Source: Pseudopedobacter alpinus
GTDB taxonomy: Bacteria > Bacteroidota > Bacteroidia > Sphingobacteriales > Sphingobacteriaceae
Assembly: GCF_042684645.1 (NCBI RefSeq)
Contig: NZ_JBHULV010000050.1
Span: forward strand, 38,703 to 102,702
Reading direction: 5' to 3'
DNA length: 64,000 bases
Below the pieces are notes generated by a model. That model worked only from the letters and a program-made list of their open reading frames with translations. It did no database searches and was not told where the DNA came from. Shown in pieces: positions 53,995-63,072 of the stretch. Both the position numbers and the translations under genes were made by a program. Each line of letters starts with the position of its first letter. Within the stretch, counting starts at the first letter, position 1.

Positions 53995-54243
53995 TTATTT
54001 TGTTTCACGTGGAACATTGCTTTTAAACAAAGCTAGTGTTGCCGTGAAAGACCATATTAGATTTAATATCACAAAGGGGTAAAAGTCAACCATCCACGAC
54101 GCGTAGCCACTCAATAAACCTCCAATTGCGTTAAATAGTGCGTAAGATTTGCTTTTATTATCTAACCTTCCTGATATGTTTAAAAAGAAGGCGATCAATA
54201 ATATACCTACACCAATTGATGCAATCCAGTTTGCGGCACTCAT
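53995..54243 (-). CDS. Small membrane protein, CBU_0592-like
   Basis: 82 aa with about three hydrophobic segments (WIASIGVGILLIAFFLNI, AIGGLLSGYASWMV, VILNLIWSFTATLALF) and the YALFNAIGG segment typical of CBU_0592-type membrane proteins. ATG 54243 overlaps the ABC-F stop by 1 base (TAATG), which indicates translational coupling; ATG 54264 would add 7 residues and overlap by 22 bases. The last codons encode VPRETK and contain the second parS site. Function unknown. Confidence 0.75.
   Translation of the reverse strand: MSAANWIASIGVGILLIAFFLNISGRLDNKSKSYALFNAIGGLLSGYASWMVDFYPFVILNLIWSFTATLALFKSNVPRETK
54001..54016. other. Second parS site, in the end of the membrane protein gene
   Basis: TGTTTCACGTGGAACA has the other strand TGTTCCACGTGAAACA, which is a canonical parS variant. 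It lies within the last codons of the small membrane protein gene, 41 bases (site to site) from the perfect one. Confidence 0.8.
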
Positions 54244-56099
54244 TATTCGCTTAAAGTTAACCACCTAAAAGACTTGTCTTCTAAGTTTTTATTAGCTACT
54301 TCTATAAGTTTTGCTATCGCTGAAAGCTCTTCATGAGATTTTCCTTCTTTATTCAAATCTTCTGTTAAAGATTTAATTTGAATTTCAATGTGAGAAATTT
54401 CAGCTTCTAATTGTTCTAGTTCTAATTGCTCTTTATAAGTTAGTTTAGTTTTAACTGTTTCTTTTTTTTGTTGAACAGGAACAGGTGCAGCTTTGTTTTC
54501 TTTGGCTTGCGCTTTTGCAATTTCTAAATCTTCTCTGTAAGAAGAGTAGTTTCCGTTGTAAATTCTAAGATTACCGTCTCCTTCTAAAACAAATAATTGG
54601 TCTGTTAATTTATCAACTAAGTATCTATCGTGGGAAACCAATAATAAAACACCGGGGTAATTTTCTAAAAACTCCTCTAATACATTTAAAGTGTCGATAT
54701 CTAAATCGTTGGTAGGCTCATCTAAAATTAAAAAGTTTGGGTTTTTAATTAACACCTTCATTAGGTGTAAGCGTTTTTTCTCGCCTCCACTTAGTAAACT
54801 TACAAAACCATGTTGTTTTTTAGGTGGAAACAAAAAATGTGTTAATAGCTGCGATGCAGAAATGGTTTTACCATCTGACATGGTAATAAACTCTGCTATA
54901 TTTTTAACGACATCGATTACACGCTCACTTTCATCAAAACTTAAACCAGATTGATGGTAATACCCAAAAACAGTTGTTTCGCCTGTAACTACCTTTCCTT
55001 TATCTGGCTTAATTTCATTGGTGATGATATTTAATAAAGTAGATTTTCCTGTTCCGTTTTTCCCAGTTAAACCAATTTTATCACCTTTTTTAAATACATA
55101 ACTAAAATCACCGATAATATTTTTTTCCTGAAACTCTTTACCAATATGGTGTAATTCTAAAATTTGCTTGCCTTGTCGGCTAACTTTCATATCAAGAGTT
55201 ACACTATCTTTGTTAAACTGCCCTTTAGTTTTGTCTTCTAAATCATAAAAAGCATCAATTCTTGCTTTTGATTTTGTACCCCTAGCTTGAGGCATTCTTC
55301 GCATCCACTCTAGTTCTTTTTTAAGCAAATTCTTGTTTTTTGCTAAAACTGTACTGTTAATTGCGTCTTGTTCTGCCTTTTTTTCTAAATAGTAGGCGTA
55401 TTTTCCTTTATAGGTATAAACTTGTCCGTTTTCAAGTTCTATAATTTCATTACAAACATTGTCTAAGAAATACCTATCGTGGGTAACCATTAAAATGGTT
55501 TTTCCTCCGGTTGTCAAATAGCTTTCTAACCACTCAATAGTATCAATATCTAAATGGTTGGTAGGTTCGTCAATTACATAAACATCAGGTTCGTCAATTA
55601 AAAGCTTAGCTAGGCTTAATCTTTTACGCTGCCCACCAGATAAAGTGTCTATCTGCTGGTCTAGATGATGAATATCTAAACGGCCTAAAATGGTTTTAAT
55701 TTCATGCTCATATTCCCAAGCCTCCAAATTGCTTAGTTCCTCTGTAAGCCTATTTATTTCATCAATATCCGGATTCTCTTTTTCCAACAGCTCTTCGTAT
55801 TCTCTAATAATTTGTTGCTGTCTGTTGTCTAAACTAAATATAAAATCACTAATGCTTTGTCCGGCTTCAAATTTTGGATCTTGTTCTAAATATCCAAATC
55901 TAATGTCCTTCGCTTTTACTACCTTTCCTTCGGTAGGTTTTATTTTTTCTGCTAATAATTTTAATAAGGTTGATTTTCCTGCTCCATTTACGCCAACTAA
56001 AGCAACTCTTTGCCCTTGTTGTAGCCCAAAAGTTAAATTTTTAAATAGCCAATAATCATTAAATGCATGGCTCAATTGTTCTGCTGATACTATACTCAC
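54243..56099 (-). CDS. ABC-F family ATPase with C-terminal coiled coil (Uup-like)
   Basis: 618 aa with two ABC cassettes and no membrane domain. Walker A: GVNGAGKST (36-44) and a second GKNGTGKST in the C-terminal half; signatures LSGGQRKRLSLAKLL and LSGGEKKRLHLMKVL; Walker B VYVIDEPTNHLD and LILDEPTNDLD. A charged linker and a coiled coil end the protein (LELEQLEAEISHIEIQI). ABC-F proteins act on ribosomes or DNA rather than in transport; this one resembles Uup. It overlaps the SDR-like gene upstream (ATGA) and the small membrane gene downstream. Confidence 0.9.
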   Translation of the reverse strand: MSIVSAEQLSHAFNDYWLFKNLTFGLQQGQRVALVGVNGAGKSTLLKLLAEKIKPTEGKVVKAKDIRFGYLEQDPKFEAGQSISDFIFSLDNRQQQIIREYEELLEKENPDIDEINRLTEELSNLEAWEYEHEIKTILGRLDIHHLDQQIDTLSGGQRKRLSLAKLLIDEPDVYVIDEPTNHLDIDTIEWLESYLTTGGKTILMVTHDRYFLDNVCNEIIELENGQVYTYKGKYAYYLEKKAEQDAINSTVLAKNKNLLKKELEWMRRMPQARGTKSKARIDAFYDLEDKTKGQFNKDSVTLDMKVSRQGKQILELHHIGKEFQEKNIIGDFSYVFKKGDKIGLTGKNGTGKSTLLNIITNEIKPDKGKVVTGETTVFGYYHQSGLSFDESERVIDVVKNIAEFITMSDGKTISASQLLTHFLFPPKKQHGFVSLLSGGEKKRLHLMKVLIKNPNFLILDEPTNDLDIDTLNVLEEFLENYPGVLLLVSHDRYLVDKLTDQLFVLEGDGNLRIYNGNYSSYREDLEIAKAQAKENKAAPVPVQQKKETVKTKLTYKEQLELEQLEAEISHIEIQIKSLTEDLNKEGKSHEELSAIAKLIEVANKNLEDKSFRWLTLSE

Positions 56100-56752
56100 A
56101 CTAATTTTTTAATTTGTTCTGAATTGTGCACAAAGATGCCTCTTTTATTTTTAATTGATTCATTAAACATTGCTTTAGCTACATCTTCAGCCTCAATGCT
56201 TTTATATTTTTGTAACGGACCAACCAATACTAAATCAACTAAACTCATTATTGGTAACATTAGTTTTTCTAAAGGTCTGTTTTCTTCTCTTTCGCCTCTT
56301 AAAAATGATGGTTGGTAAATATTTATTTCTTCAATAGGTAACGCTTTAATAGCATTTTCTATTTCACCTTTAAGTTTTGTATAAAAGTTGTTCGATTTTG
56401 AATTTGCACCTAATGAGCTTACTAAATGATATCTTTTTAAACCACTGACAATACCTTGCTTGGCAAAATGTAAAGGAATATCATAGTCCACTTTTCTGTA
56501 ATCTTTTGTATTTGGAGTTTTACTTTTTGTAGAACCCAAGCAACAAAATATTTGAGAAGCAGTAATATCTTTATCTAATTGATTAAGATTATTAAAATCT
56601 GTCAAAGTTTGCTTTAGTTTAGGATGAGACATCTCTAGCCTTTTCCTAACAAATACATTCACTTCCTCAAAAGCATCACTGTTTAACAGTAAGGGCAACA
56701 AGTAACTGCCAATTAGTCCGCTTGCACCTAATAATATTACTTTTTCTTTCAT
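56096..56752 (-). CDS. Atypical SDR NAD(P)-binding protein (HTATIP2-like)
   Basis: 218 aa. The N-terminal motif ILLGASGLIGSYLLP, CCLGSTKSK, and YHLVSSLGANSKSNNFYTKLKGEIE match the HTATIP2/YwnB-type atypical SDRs, with YxxxK in FYTKLKGE. The substrate is unknown. First gene of a three-gene set with ABC-F and the small membrane protein, with a 4-base overlap to ABC-F. Confidence 0.82.
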   Translation of the reverse strand: MKEKVILLGASGLIGSYLLPLLLNSDAFEEVNVFVRKRLEMSHPKLKQTLTDFNNLNQLDKDITASQIFCCLGSTKSKTPNTKDYRKVDYDIPLHFAKQGIVSGLKRYHLVSSLGANSKSNNFYTKLKGEIENAIKALPIEEINIYQPSFLRGEREENRPLEKLMLPIMSLVDLVLVGPLQKYKSIEAEDVAKAMFNESIKNKRGIFVHNSEQIKKLV

Positions 56753-56843
56753 AATTAGCTAAGATATCAGCCACAAAAATACACATTTAACAATTGGAAT
56801 AAAATTTGTATGTTTAAACATGTATTATTAAATTTTTGAAATC

Positions 56844-57554
56844 ATGAAAACTATATTTCATCCATCAACAGAAAGAGGCTTTAATAGCTTTGGTTGGTTA
56901 AAAAGCTATCATTCATTTAGTTTTGGAGCATTTAACGACCCCGAAAAAATGAATTTCGGTTTACTTAGGGTATTGAATGATGACCACGTAGAGCAATCTA
57001 TGGGTTTTGGCACACACGGACATGCAAATATGGAAATAGTAAGTATTCCATTATCTGGAGCGCTAAAACATAATGACAGTACGGGTAGAGAGGAAATTAT
57101 TAAATCTGGAGATGTGCAAATTATGTCTGCTGGCTCTGGTATTAAGCACTCAGAATATAATGCCTCAAAAACAGAACCTGTAGATTTTCTTCAAATTTGG
57201 GTTTTCCCTAAAGTTGAGGATATTGAGCCAAGGTACGAGCAAGTATCTTTTAACGAAGCAGACAAAACGAATAAGTTTTTAACAGTTGTATCTCCAGATG
57301 AAAATGACGGATCAATTACAATAAAACAAGACGCTTGGTTTTCTCTAGGTAATTTAGATGCTGATTTGAGCTTAGATTATAAATTAAATAATCCCGAAAA
57401 TGGTGTTTATATATTTCTTTTAGAAGGGAATATAGTGGTTGAAGATAAAAATTTGAATAAAAGAGATGCTATTGGTATTTATGAAATTGAAAAGGTTAGT
57501 ATCCATGCTAAAACTGCTTCAAAGGTGTTAATCATAGAAGTTCCAATGAAATAG
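56844..57554 (+). CDS. Pirin family protein
   Basis: Bicupin of 236 aa similar to E. coli YhhW. Motifs include GFNSFGWLKSYHSFSFG, FGTHGHANMEIVSIPLSG and SAGSGIKHSEYN, with the metal-binding His residues (HGH and H...E) in the first cupin. YhhW shows quercetinase activity in vitro; the physiological role is unknown. It is monocistronic, divergent from the SDR-like gene. Confidence 0.88.
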   Translation: MKTIFHPSTERGFNSFGWLKSYHSFSFGAFNDPEKMNFGLLRVLNDDHVEQSMGFGTHGHANMEIVSIPLSGALKHNDSTGREEIIKSGDVQIMSAGSGIKHSEYNASKTEPVDFLQIWVFPKVEDIEPRYEQVSFNEADKTNKFLTVVSPDENDGSITIKQDAWFSLGNLDADLSLDYKLNNPENGVYIFLLEGNIVVEDKNLNKRDAIGIYEIEKVSIHAKTASKVLIIEVPMK

Positions 57555-57730
57555 AAGTTTTTTAAATGTTTTGATGATAAAAGGTTTTTTTGAGAGGAAA
57601 AAATCTTTTTTTGCTTTAGCGCATATTTTAGATATATTTATTATTGTGGCATTTTTAAACCAATAAAATGTAATTAAACAAGCCTTAAAGTAAAATTCTT
57701 TAGGTTTTAAACCAATTTAAATAAAGCGAA

Positions 57731-58606
57731 ATGTATAACGAACCAATGTTAAGAGACAATGCACTAAAAAATAAAACCTATGTAGTAACAGGTGGTGGTA
57801 CTGGCTTGGGTAAAGCTATGAGTACTTATTTACTTCAATTAGGCGCAAATGTGGTCATCACATCGAGAAAGCTTGATGTTTTACAAAAAACTGCTGAGGA
57901 GTTAGAAGAGAAAACTGGCGGTAAGGTTTTAGCAGTTGCTTGCGATGTGAGAGAAGCAGAACAGGTAGAAAATGTTTTAAATGCAACTTTGGATCGCTTT
58001 AAAACTGTTGATGGTTTATTAAACAATGCTGCCGGAAATTTTATCTCACCAACAGAAAGACTATCAGCAAATGCTTTTAGTACCATTATAGATATTGTTT
58101 TAAAAGGAACAGTAAATTGTACTTTGGCTTTTGGTAAACATTGGATTAAAGAAAAACAACCTGCTAGTATTTTAAATATCGTAACCACTTATGCTTTTAC
58201 AGGCTCTGGTTATGTAGTGCCATCTGCTTGTGCAAAAGGTGGTGTTTTAGCAATGACAAGGTCTTTAGCTGCCGAATGGGGCCATTATCAAATTAGGTGT
58301 AATGCAATTGCTCCAGGACCGTTTCCTACAAAAGGTGCTTGGGATAGGTTATTACCAGGAGATATGGCTAAAAAGTTTGATTTTAAAAACAGAGTGCCTT
58401 TAAAAAGAGTGGGAGAGCACCAAGAATTAGCAAATTTAGCAGCTTATTTATTATCAGATTTTTCTGGATATATAAATGGCGAGGTTATTACTATAGATGG
58501 AGGTGAGTGGTTACAAGGTGCCGGGCAAATGAATGGTTTAGAAATAGTAACTGATGAAATGTGGGATGGTTTAGAGCAAATGATTAGAGGTACCAAAGGC
58601 AGTTAA
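57731..58606 (+). CDS. SDR oxidoreductase, 2,4-dienoyl-CoA reductase-like
   Basis: 291 aa. The SDR motif is TGGGTGLGKAMSTYL; LLNNAAGNFISPTERLS is the NNAAGN motif, and TTYAFTGSGYVVPSACAKGGVLAM carries the catalytic Tyr and Lys in the spacing seen in mammalian-type 2,4-dienoyl-CoA reductases (start SGYVVPSACAKGG). It would reduce polyunsaturated acyl-CoA during beta-oxidation. ATG 57731 is used, but ATG 57746 is also possible. Confidence 0.85.
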   Translation: MYNEPMLRDNALKNKTYVVTGGGTGLGKAMSTYLLQLGANVVITSRKLDVLQKTAEELEEKTGGKVLAVACDVREAEQVENVLNATLDRFKTVDGLLNNAAGNFISPTERLSANAFSTIIDIVLKGTVNCTLAFGKHWIKEKQPASILNIVTTYAFTGSGYVVPSACAKGGVLAMTRSLAAEWGHYQIRCNAIAPGPFPTKGAWDRLLPGDMAKKFDFKNRVPLKRVGEHQELANLAAYLLSDFSGYINGEVITIDGGEWLQGAGQMNGLEIVTDEMWDGLEQMIRGTKGS

Positions 58607-58854
58607 ATCAATATTCGCTCTAATAAATTTTATCAATATTCTTAAAACTTCACAAAGCAAAAGACGATTGATCAAGGCGGATTTTGTCTCTTGATTTCCT
58701 GTGCTTTTTATTTTTACTACCAAACACTAGAACCTTCCTTATCAAGAAAAGCCATTTTTTGGCTATAATATTTAAAGAACATCAGCCACTCAGCTTTTAG
58801 AGCTGCTATAAACCGGAAACAGGTAAGCGGATTCTTTTGTTTGTGAAAAATATT

Positions 58855-58878
58855 CTCATGACTTTTTAAAGTCATGAG
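58855..58878. terminator. Perfect palindromic hairpin, terminator-like
   Basis: CTCATGACTTT and AAAGTCATGAG around a TT loop, followed by GTTTCTTTT. The last gene ended 250 bases earlier, so it is not clear what it would terminate. Confidence 0.4.
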
Positions 58879-59350
58879 GTTTCTTTTAGCGTCTCCATGA
58901 TTTATTCTTAACAAAAAATAAATAAAAACATAAATTATAAGGAGATATCAGGGTAGTGAAACCTGTAATCTCCCTGTTAAGTCCCTTTAGTTTGTGGAAA
59001 TTTTAACCTCTTTTTGAAAAATATTTTGGAGGAACCTAAATTTTATTGAAGTGAAGAAATTATAACTTAACGATTAGGTTTATAATAAATCTCTGTACTA
59101 ATTTTAGCTGTAAGCCTAAAGCCTGTATAAATACACCATAATAATCTTCTAATCGTAGGATAAACGTAATATTAACGTAGGATAAGTATTTGCTAACCGT
59201 GGTTTAAGTATTAGGATAAGCGGTTAAATGACAAAAAACTTCTTTGGTAAGTGTAAATAATTGAGATTTATAGTTATTTAATTAAAAGTGAAATAGGAAG
59301 TTTGTATTTTTAAATAAATGTTAAATTGCATTACATATTTGAAAAACATG

Positions 59351-59365
59351 CGCTACAGAGTAGCG
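59351..59365. promoter_or_regulatory. Inverted repeat upstream of PAS kinase
   Basis: CGCTAC, AGA, GTAGCG: a 6-bp perfect dyad 36 bases before the kinase ATG. Candidate regulator-binding site. Confidence 0.35.
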
Positions 59366-59401
59366 TATATTTACTAGTTAGCAAACATTTAATAAAACCC
59401 A

Positions 59402-62400
59402 ATGAAAGTTAATATATCCCATATAGACAAAGATTATTACCTAAAAGAAGAGTTATATAATTTATTAAAAAAAGACGACAAAATATTTGATTTTATTCAA
59501 AACGTTTGTCTAGATGGTTTATGGTTTTGGGATTTAGAAAAACCAGAAAACGAATGGATGAACCCCGTGTTTTGGAAAACACTAGGCTACAATCCAGATG
59601 AAATGCCTCATAACCCCAGTGCTTGGCAAGATATCATAAACAAAGACGATTTAAAGCTAGCCATAGATAATTTTAATAAACACCTGTCTGATGAAAATCA
59701 TCCTTACGATCAGATTGTACGCTACAGACACAAAGATGGACATATTGTTTGGATAAGGTGTAAAGGAAATGCCATACGAAATGAAAATGGGAAGCCCGTT
59801 CGCATGCTTGGCATTCATAACGAAATTACATCATTCAAAAACAATGAGTTAAGGTATAAATCATTGATTGAGGGTACAAACGTAGGGACTTGGGAATGGA
59901 ATGTACAAACAGGAGCAACAGTATTTAATGAGAGATGGGCAGAAATTGTAGGCTACACCCTTGAGGAGCTGGCACCAATAAGTATAGAAACATGGATGAA
60001 ACTGGCACATTCTGATGACTTGGAAGAATCCGGCAAAAGACTAACTGCTTGTTTTGAGAAGAAATCTGAATTCTATGAGTTTGAAGCCCGGATGAAACAT
60101 AAAAATGGACATTGGGTTTGGGTCTATGACCGTGGAAAAGTATTTGAATGGACAGAAGACGGAAAACCTTTGTGGATGTATGGCACCCATCAAGATATAA
60201 GCATAAGAAAAGAAGCAGAACAACTAAAAAATGAAGTGCTTGAAAGGTTTGAGTTAATAGGTCATCATATTCCAGGAGCTATTTATCAATTTCAACTCAA
60301 CCCAGATGGCTCTTCTTGTTTTCCCTATACTAGCCCTGGAATAGAAAGTATATATGGCGTAACATCAGAACAGGTTAGTAATGATGCATCTTCTGCCTTT
60401 AAAGTCATTCACCCAGATGATCTAGAGAAAGTAAGTAAAACCATTCAGGAGTCGGCAAATAACTTAACACCATGGACAGACATATATAGGGTGATATTGC
60501 CCTCGGGCGATACTAAATGGCTCCAAGGCAATGCTACACCTCAAAGAAAGCCCGACGGAAGCATTTTATGGCATGGCTATATTCAAGATATCACTGACAG
60601 AAAACTAAAAGAAGAAACTCTAAGGATTAGTGAAGAAGCCTTCAGGGGAAATTTTGAAAACGCTGCTGTGGGTATGGCTATAATTAGCCCAAAAGGTCAA
60701 TGGCTTAAAGTGAATCAAAAGGTTTGTGAAATTGTAGGATACCCCGAAAAAGAATTGTTAAATCTAACTTTTCAGGATATCACCCACCCACATGACTTAC
60801 ATACTGACCAAGCTTTGCTCAATGAAGTGATTGAAGGAAAGAGAAGCCATTATCAAATGGAAAAAAGATATTTTCATAAGAAAGGGTATCTTGTCCATAT
60901 CATACTTGCTGTATCGGTTGTAAAAGATACAGAGGGTGAAATTCTTTATTTTATTTCTCAAATCATTGACATTTCTAAAAGAAAAAAACAGGAAGAGGAA
61001 TTAAACTACCAAAAAAATCTGCTTTCATCGTTTTACAATCTTTCACCTATCGGAATAGCATTAAATGATTATGATACAGGGCGATTTATTGATGTAAATG
61101 ACAAACTTATTGAGCCAACAGGGTATACAAAAAAGGAGTTTTTATCACTTAGTTATTGGGATGTAACTCCAAAAGAGTACGAAAACCTTGAAGCCATTGC
61201 TCTTCAACAAATGGAAGATAAAGGCAAATACGAAATGTTTGAAAAAGAGTATATCCGTAAAGACGGTTCAAGATATCCTGTATCACTGCAAGGTGTTGTG
61301 GTAAAAGATACAGAGGGTAAAAAGCTAATATGGTCATTGGTAAGAGACATTAGCCAGGAAAAAGAAGCCGAAAGAAAATTGAGGGAAGCTATTTCAAACT
61401 TACAGGCTGTATTAGATGCCAGTAAGCAGGTTTCTATTATTGCCATGGATACGGAAGGACAAATTACACTTTTCAACTCAGGAGCAGAAAAAATGCTTGG
61501 TTATAAAGCAGAAGAATTAGTGGGGAAACATACACCAGCTATTATTCATCTGCCTGAAGAAGTTGAAAATGAAAGCAAAGCACTTTCTGAAAAGTATGAA
61601 AAGGAAATACGTGGTTTTGAAACCTTTGTTTATGAAGCTAAAATTGGTCAGCCAAACACAAAAGAATGGAGCTATAAAAGCAAAAATGAGCACATAATTC
61701 CTGTTTTGCTTTCAATAAATAAAATTGAGACTGAAAATACTATTATAGGCTATTTAGGAGTAGCTACTGATATTACAGAGCTTAAAAAAATAGAAAATGA
61801 AATCAGATCCCTACTAAGTATAACCGAAAAGCAGAATGACCGATTGAAGAACTTTGCCCATATAGTATCTCATAATTTGAGATCGCATAGCGGTGGTATT
61901 TCTGGTTTAATAGAATTGTTACAGTTAGAATATCCTGATTTAGCAAGCAACGAGCTATTGATATTACTAAACATGGGTGCCGAAAACCTAAAACAAACAG
62001 TAGATGACCTAACAGAAATTGTAAAAGTAAATCTTACTACCGATGAGCTTCAGCACATTCAACTATCAAAGGTTATTGAAAAAAATATCAAAAGCTTATC
62101 AATTCAGATAAGTAGAGCAAGAATTAAAATACTTAACGAGATTCCTGATACAGTTAAAATCCAAGGAATTGCGGCCTATGTTGATAGCATTGTTTTAAAT
62201 ATGATAACTAATGCGATTAAGTACAAAAGTGAGGATAGAGAATCATTTTTGAGAATTTATTGTGAAGAAGATAAAACAACCCTAACCTTGTATTTTCAAG
62301 ATAATGGTCTTGGCATTGACTTAAAGAGACATGGAGATAAACTCTTTGGCATGTATAAGACTTTTCATCGTCATGATGATTCGAGAGGCGTGGGATTGTT

Positions 62401-62497
62401 CATTACCAAAAACCAATTAGAAAGTATGGGCGGTAAAATATCCGTAGAAAGCGAAATAAACATAGGTACAACTTTTAAAATAACATTAAAAAAATAG
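59402..62497 (+). CDS. Multi-PAS hybrid-free sensor histidine kinase
   Basis: 1031 aa with no visible membrane segment, so probably cytosolic. Six PAS/PAC units in tandem are seen at roughly 28-150, 150-272, 285-402, 410-531, 536-655 and 662-800 (for example GLWFWDLEKPENEWM, GTWEWNVQTG, NGAAVGMAI-like ENAAVGMAIISPKG). The phosphoacceptor is His824 in VSHNLRSHSGG. The ATPase domain has an N box NMITNAIKYKS, DNGLGID, and GVGLFITK. It sits 3 bases before a single-domain response regulator, its probable partner. The signals sensed by the PAS domains are unknown. Confidence 0.9.
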   Translation: MKVNISHIDKDYYLKEELYNLLKKDDKIFDFIQNVCLDGLWFWDLEKPENEWMNPVFWKTLGYNPDEMPHNPSAWQDIINKDDLKLAIDNFNKHLSDENHPYDQIVRYRHKDGHIVWIRCKGNAIRNENGKPVRMLGIHNEITSFKNNELRYKSLIEGTNVGTWEWNVQTGATVFNERWAEIVGYTLEELAPISIETWMKLAHSDDLEESGKRLTACFEKKSEFYEFEARMKHKNGHWVWVYDRGKVFEWTEDGKPLWMYGTHQDISIRKEAEQLKNEVLERFELIGHHIPGAIYQFQLNPDGSSCFPYTSPGIESIYGVTSEQVSNDASSAFKVIHPDDLEKVSKTIQESANNLTPWTDIYRVILPSGDTKWLQGNATPQRKPDGSILWHGYIQDITDRKLKEETLRISEEAFRGNFENAAVGMAIISPKGQWLKVNQKVCEIVGYPEKELLNLTFQDITHPHDLHTDQALLNEVIEGKRSHYQMEKRYFHKKGYLVHIILAVSVVKDTEGEILYFISQIIDISKRKKQEEELNYQKNLLSSFYNLSPIGIALNDYDTGRFIDVNDKLIEPTGYTKKEFLSLSYWDVTPKEYENLEAIALQQMEDKGKYEMFEKEYIRKDGSRYPVSLQGVVVKDTEGKKLIWSLVRDISQEKEAERKLREAISNLQAVLDASKQVSIIAMDTEGQITLFNSGAEKMLGYKAEELVGKHTPAIIHLPEEVENESKALSEKYEKEIRGFETFVYEAKIGQPNTKEWSYKSKNEHIIPVLLSINKIETENTIIGYLGVATDITELKKIENEIRSLLSITEKQNDRLKNFAHIVSHNLRSHSGGISGLIELLQLEYPDLASNELLILLNMGAENLKQTVDDLTEIVKVNLTTDELQHIQLSKVIEKNIKSLSIQISRARIKILNEIPDTVKIQGIAAYVDSIVLNMITNAIKYKSEDRESFLRIYCEEDKTTLTLYFQDNGLGIDLKRHGDKLFGMYKTFHRHDDSRGVGLFITKNQLESMGGKISVESEINIGTTFKITLKK

Positions 62498-62500
62498 ATT

Positions 62501-62896
62501 ATGAAAAAAATAGATTTAGTATGCATAGTGGATGATGACCCAATGCATGTATTTATTACAAAAAAATATATTGAGCTATCGGGTCATGTTGAAAAAATAA
62601 TCGTTTGCAATAATGGAAAAGATGCGTTTCACACGCTACAGGAACTAATAACTAACAAAGAGACACTTCCAAAAATAATCTTCTTGGATTTAAATATGCC
62701 CGTTTGGGATGGATGGCAGTTTTTAGATGAGTTTACGAAAATACCAACTGAAGATACTATTACGATTTATATACTTACCAGCTCAAATAGTGATGCTGAC
62801 ATTGAAAAAGCAAAACAATATAGTTTGACAAGTAATTATTTAATAAAACCTATTAGTCAAAGCCAATTAAAAGAAATAATAGCAGACCACTTATAG
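62501..62896 (+). CDS. CheY-like response regulator
   Basis: 131-aa receiver domain only. The acidic pocket D11-D13 (VDDDP), phosphorylation site Asp63 in FLDLNMPVWDGW, a Thr/Ser in YILTSSN, and a Lys in LIKPIS are all present. No output domain. It follows the PAS kinase by 3 bases, so the two form a two-component pair; the output partner is not encoded nearby. Confidence 0.92.
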   Translation: MKKIDLVCIVDDDPMHVFITKKYIELSGHVEKIIVCNNGKDAFHTLQELITNKETLPKIIFLDLNMPVWDGWQFLDEFTKIPTEDTITIYILTSSNSDADIEKAKQYSLTSNYLIKPISQSQLKEIIADHL

Positions 62897-62902
62897 ATGG
62901 AA

Positions 62903-63036
62903 AACGTTTGCTAACAACACCTACCCAAAAGGCGGGGTTTCGTGTTCCAAAGACAGTTTTGTGGTTAATCAAACATTAGTTTTTCAAATCAAGTTTTGTG
63001 GTAAAAGTCCCGCCCTTCGGGTAGCTGCAAAACGTT
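62903..63036. repeat. 134-bp inverted-repeat element (hairpin/cassette-like)
   Basis: Ends AACGTTTGC (62903-62911) and GCAAAACGTT (63027-63036) are inverted. Inside them CTACCCAAAAGGCGGG pairs with CCCGCCCTTCGGGTAG (63009-63024) with few mismatches, leaving a loop of about 70 bases. It resembles intergenic elements seen in other Bacteroidetes. R-boxes of a classical attC site are not convincing. Confidence 0.55.
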
Positions 63037-63072
63037 ATTAATCAAAATTCCAGACAACAAACATCTTCAATT

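Larger units (their letters stand above)
58607..59401. other. Gene-poor 795-bp interval before the PAS kinase
   Basis: No convincing gene. A 65-codon minus-strand frame at 58717-58914 could be a decayed gene. The interval contains a perfect hairpin CTCATGACTTT/AAAGTCATGAG (58855-58878), three AGGATAA words (59157, 59179, 59213), two of them within CGTAGGATAA repeats 22 bases apart, and the dyad CGCTAC-AGA-GTAGCG (59351-59365), 36 bases before the kinase start. These are candidate operators or remnants. Confidence 0.45.

Noticed and set aside
58717..58914. 65-codon minus-strand ORF
   Set aside because: No recognisable domain, spans a hairpin; possible remnant but not supportable as a gene.
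62903..63036. Integron attC site
   Set aside because: Ends do not fit RYYYAAC/GTTRRRY pairing; no integrase or cassette array in the window.
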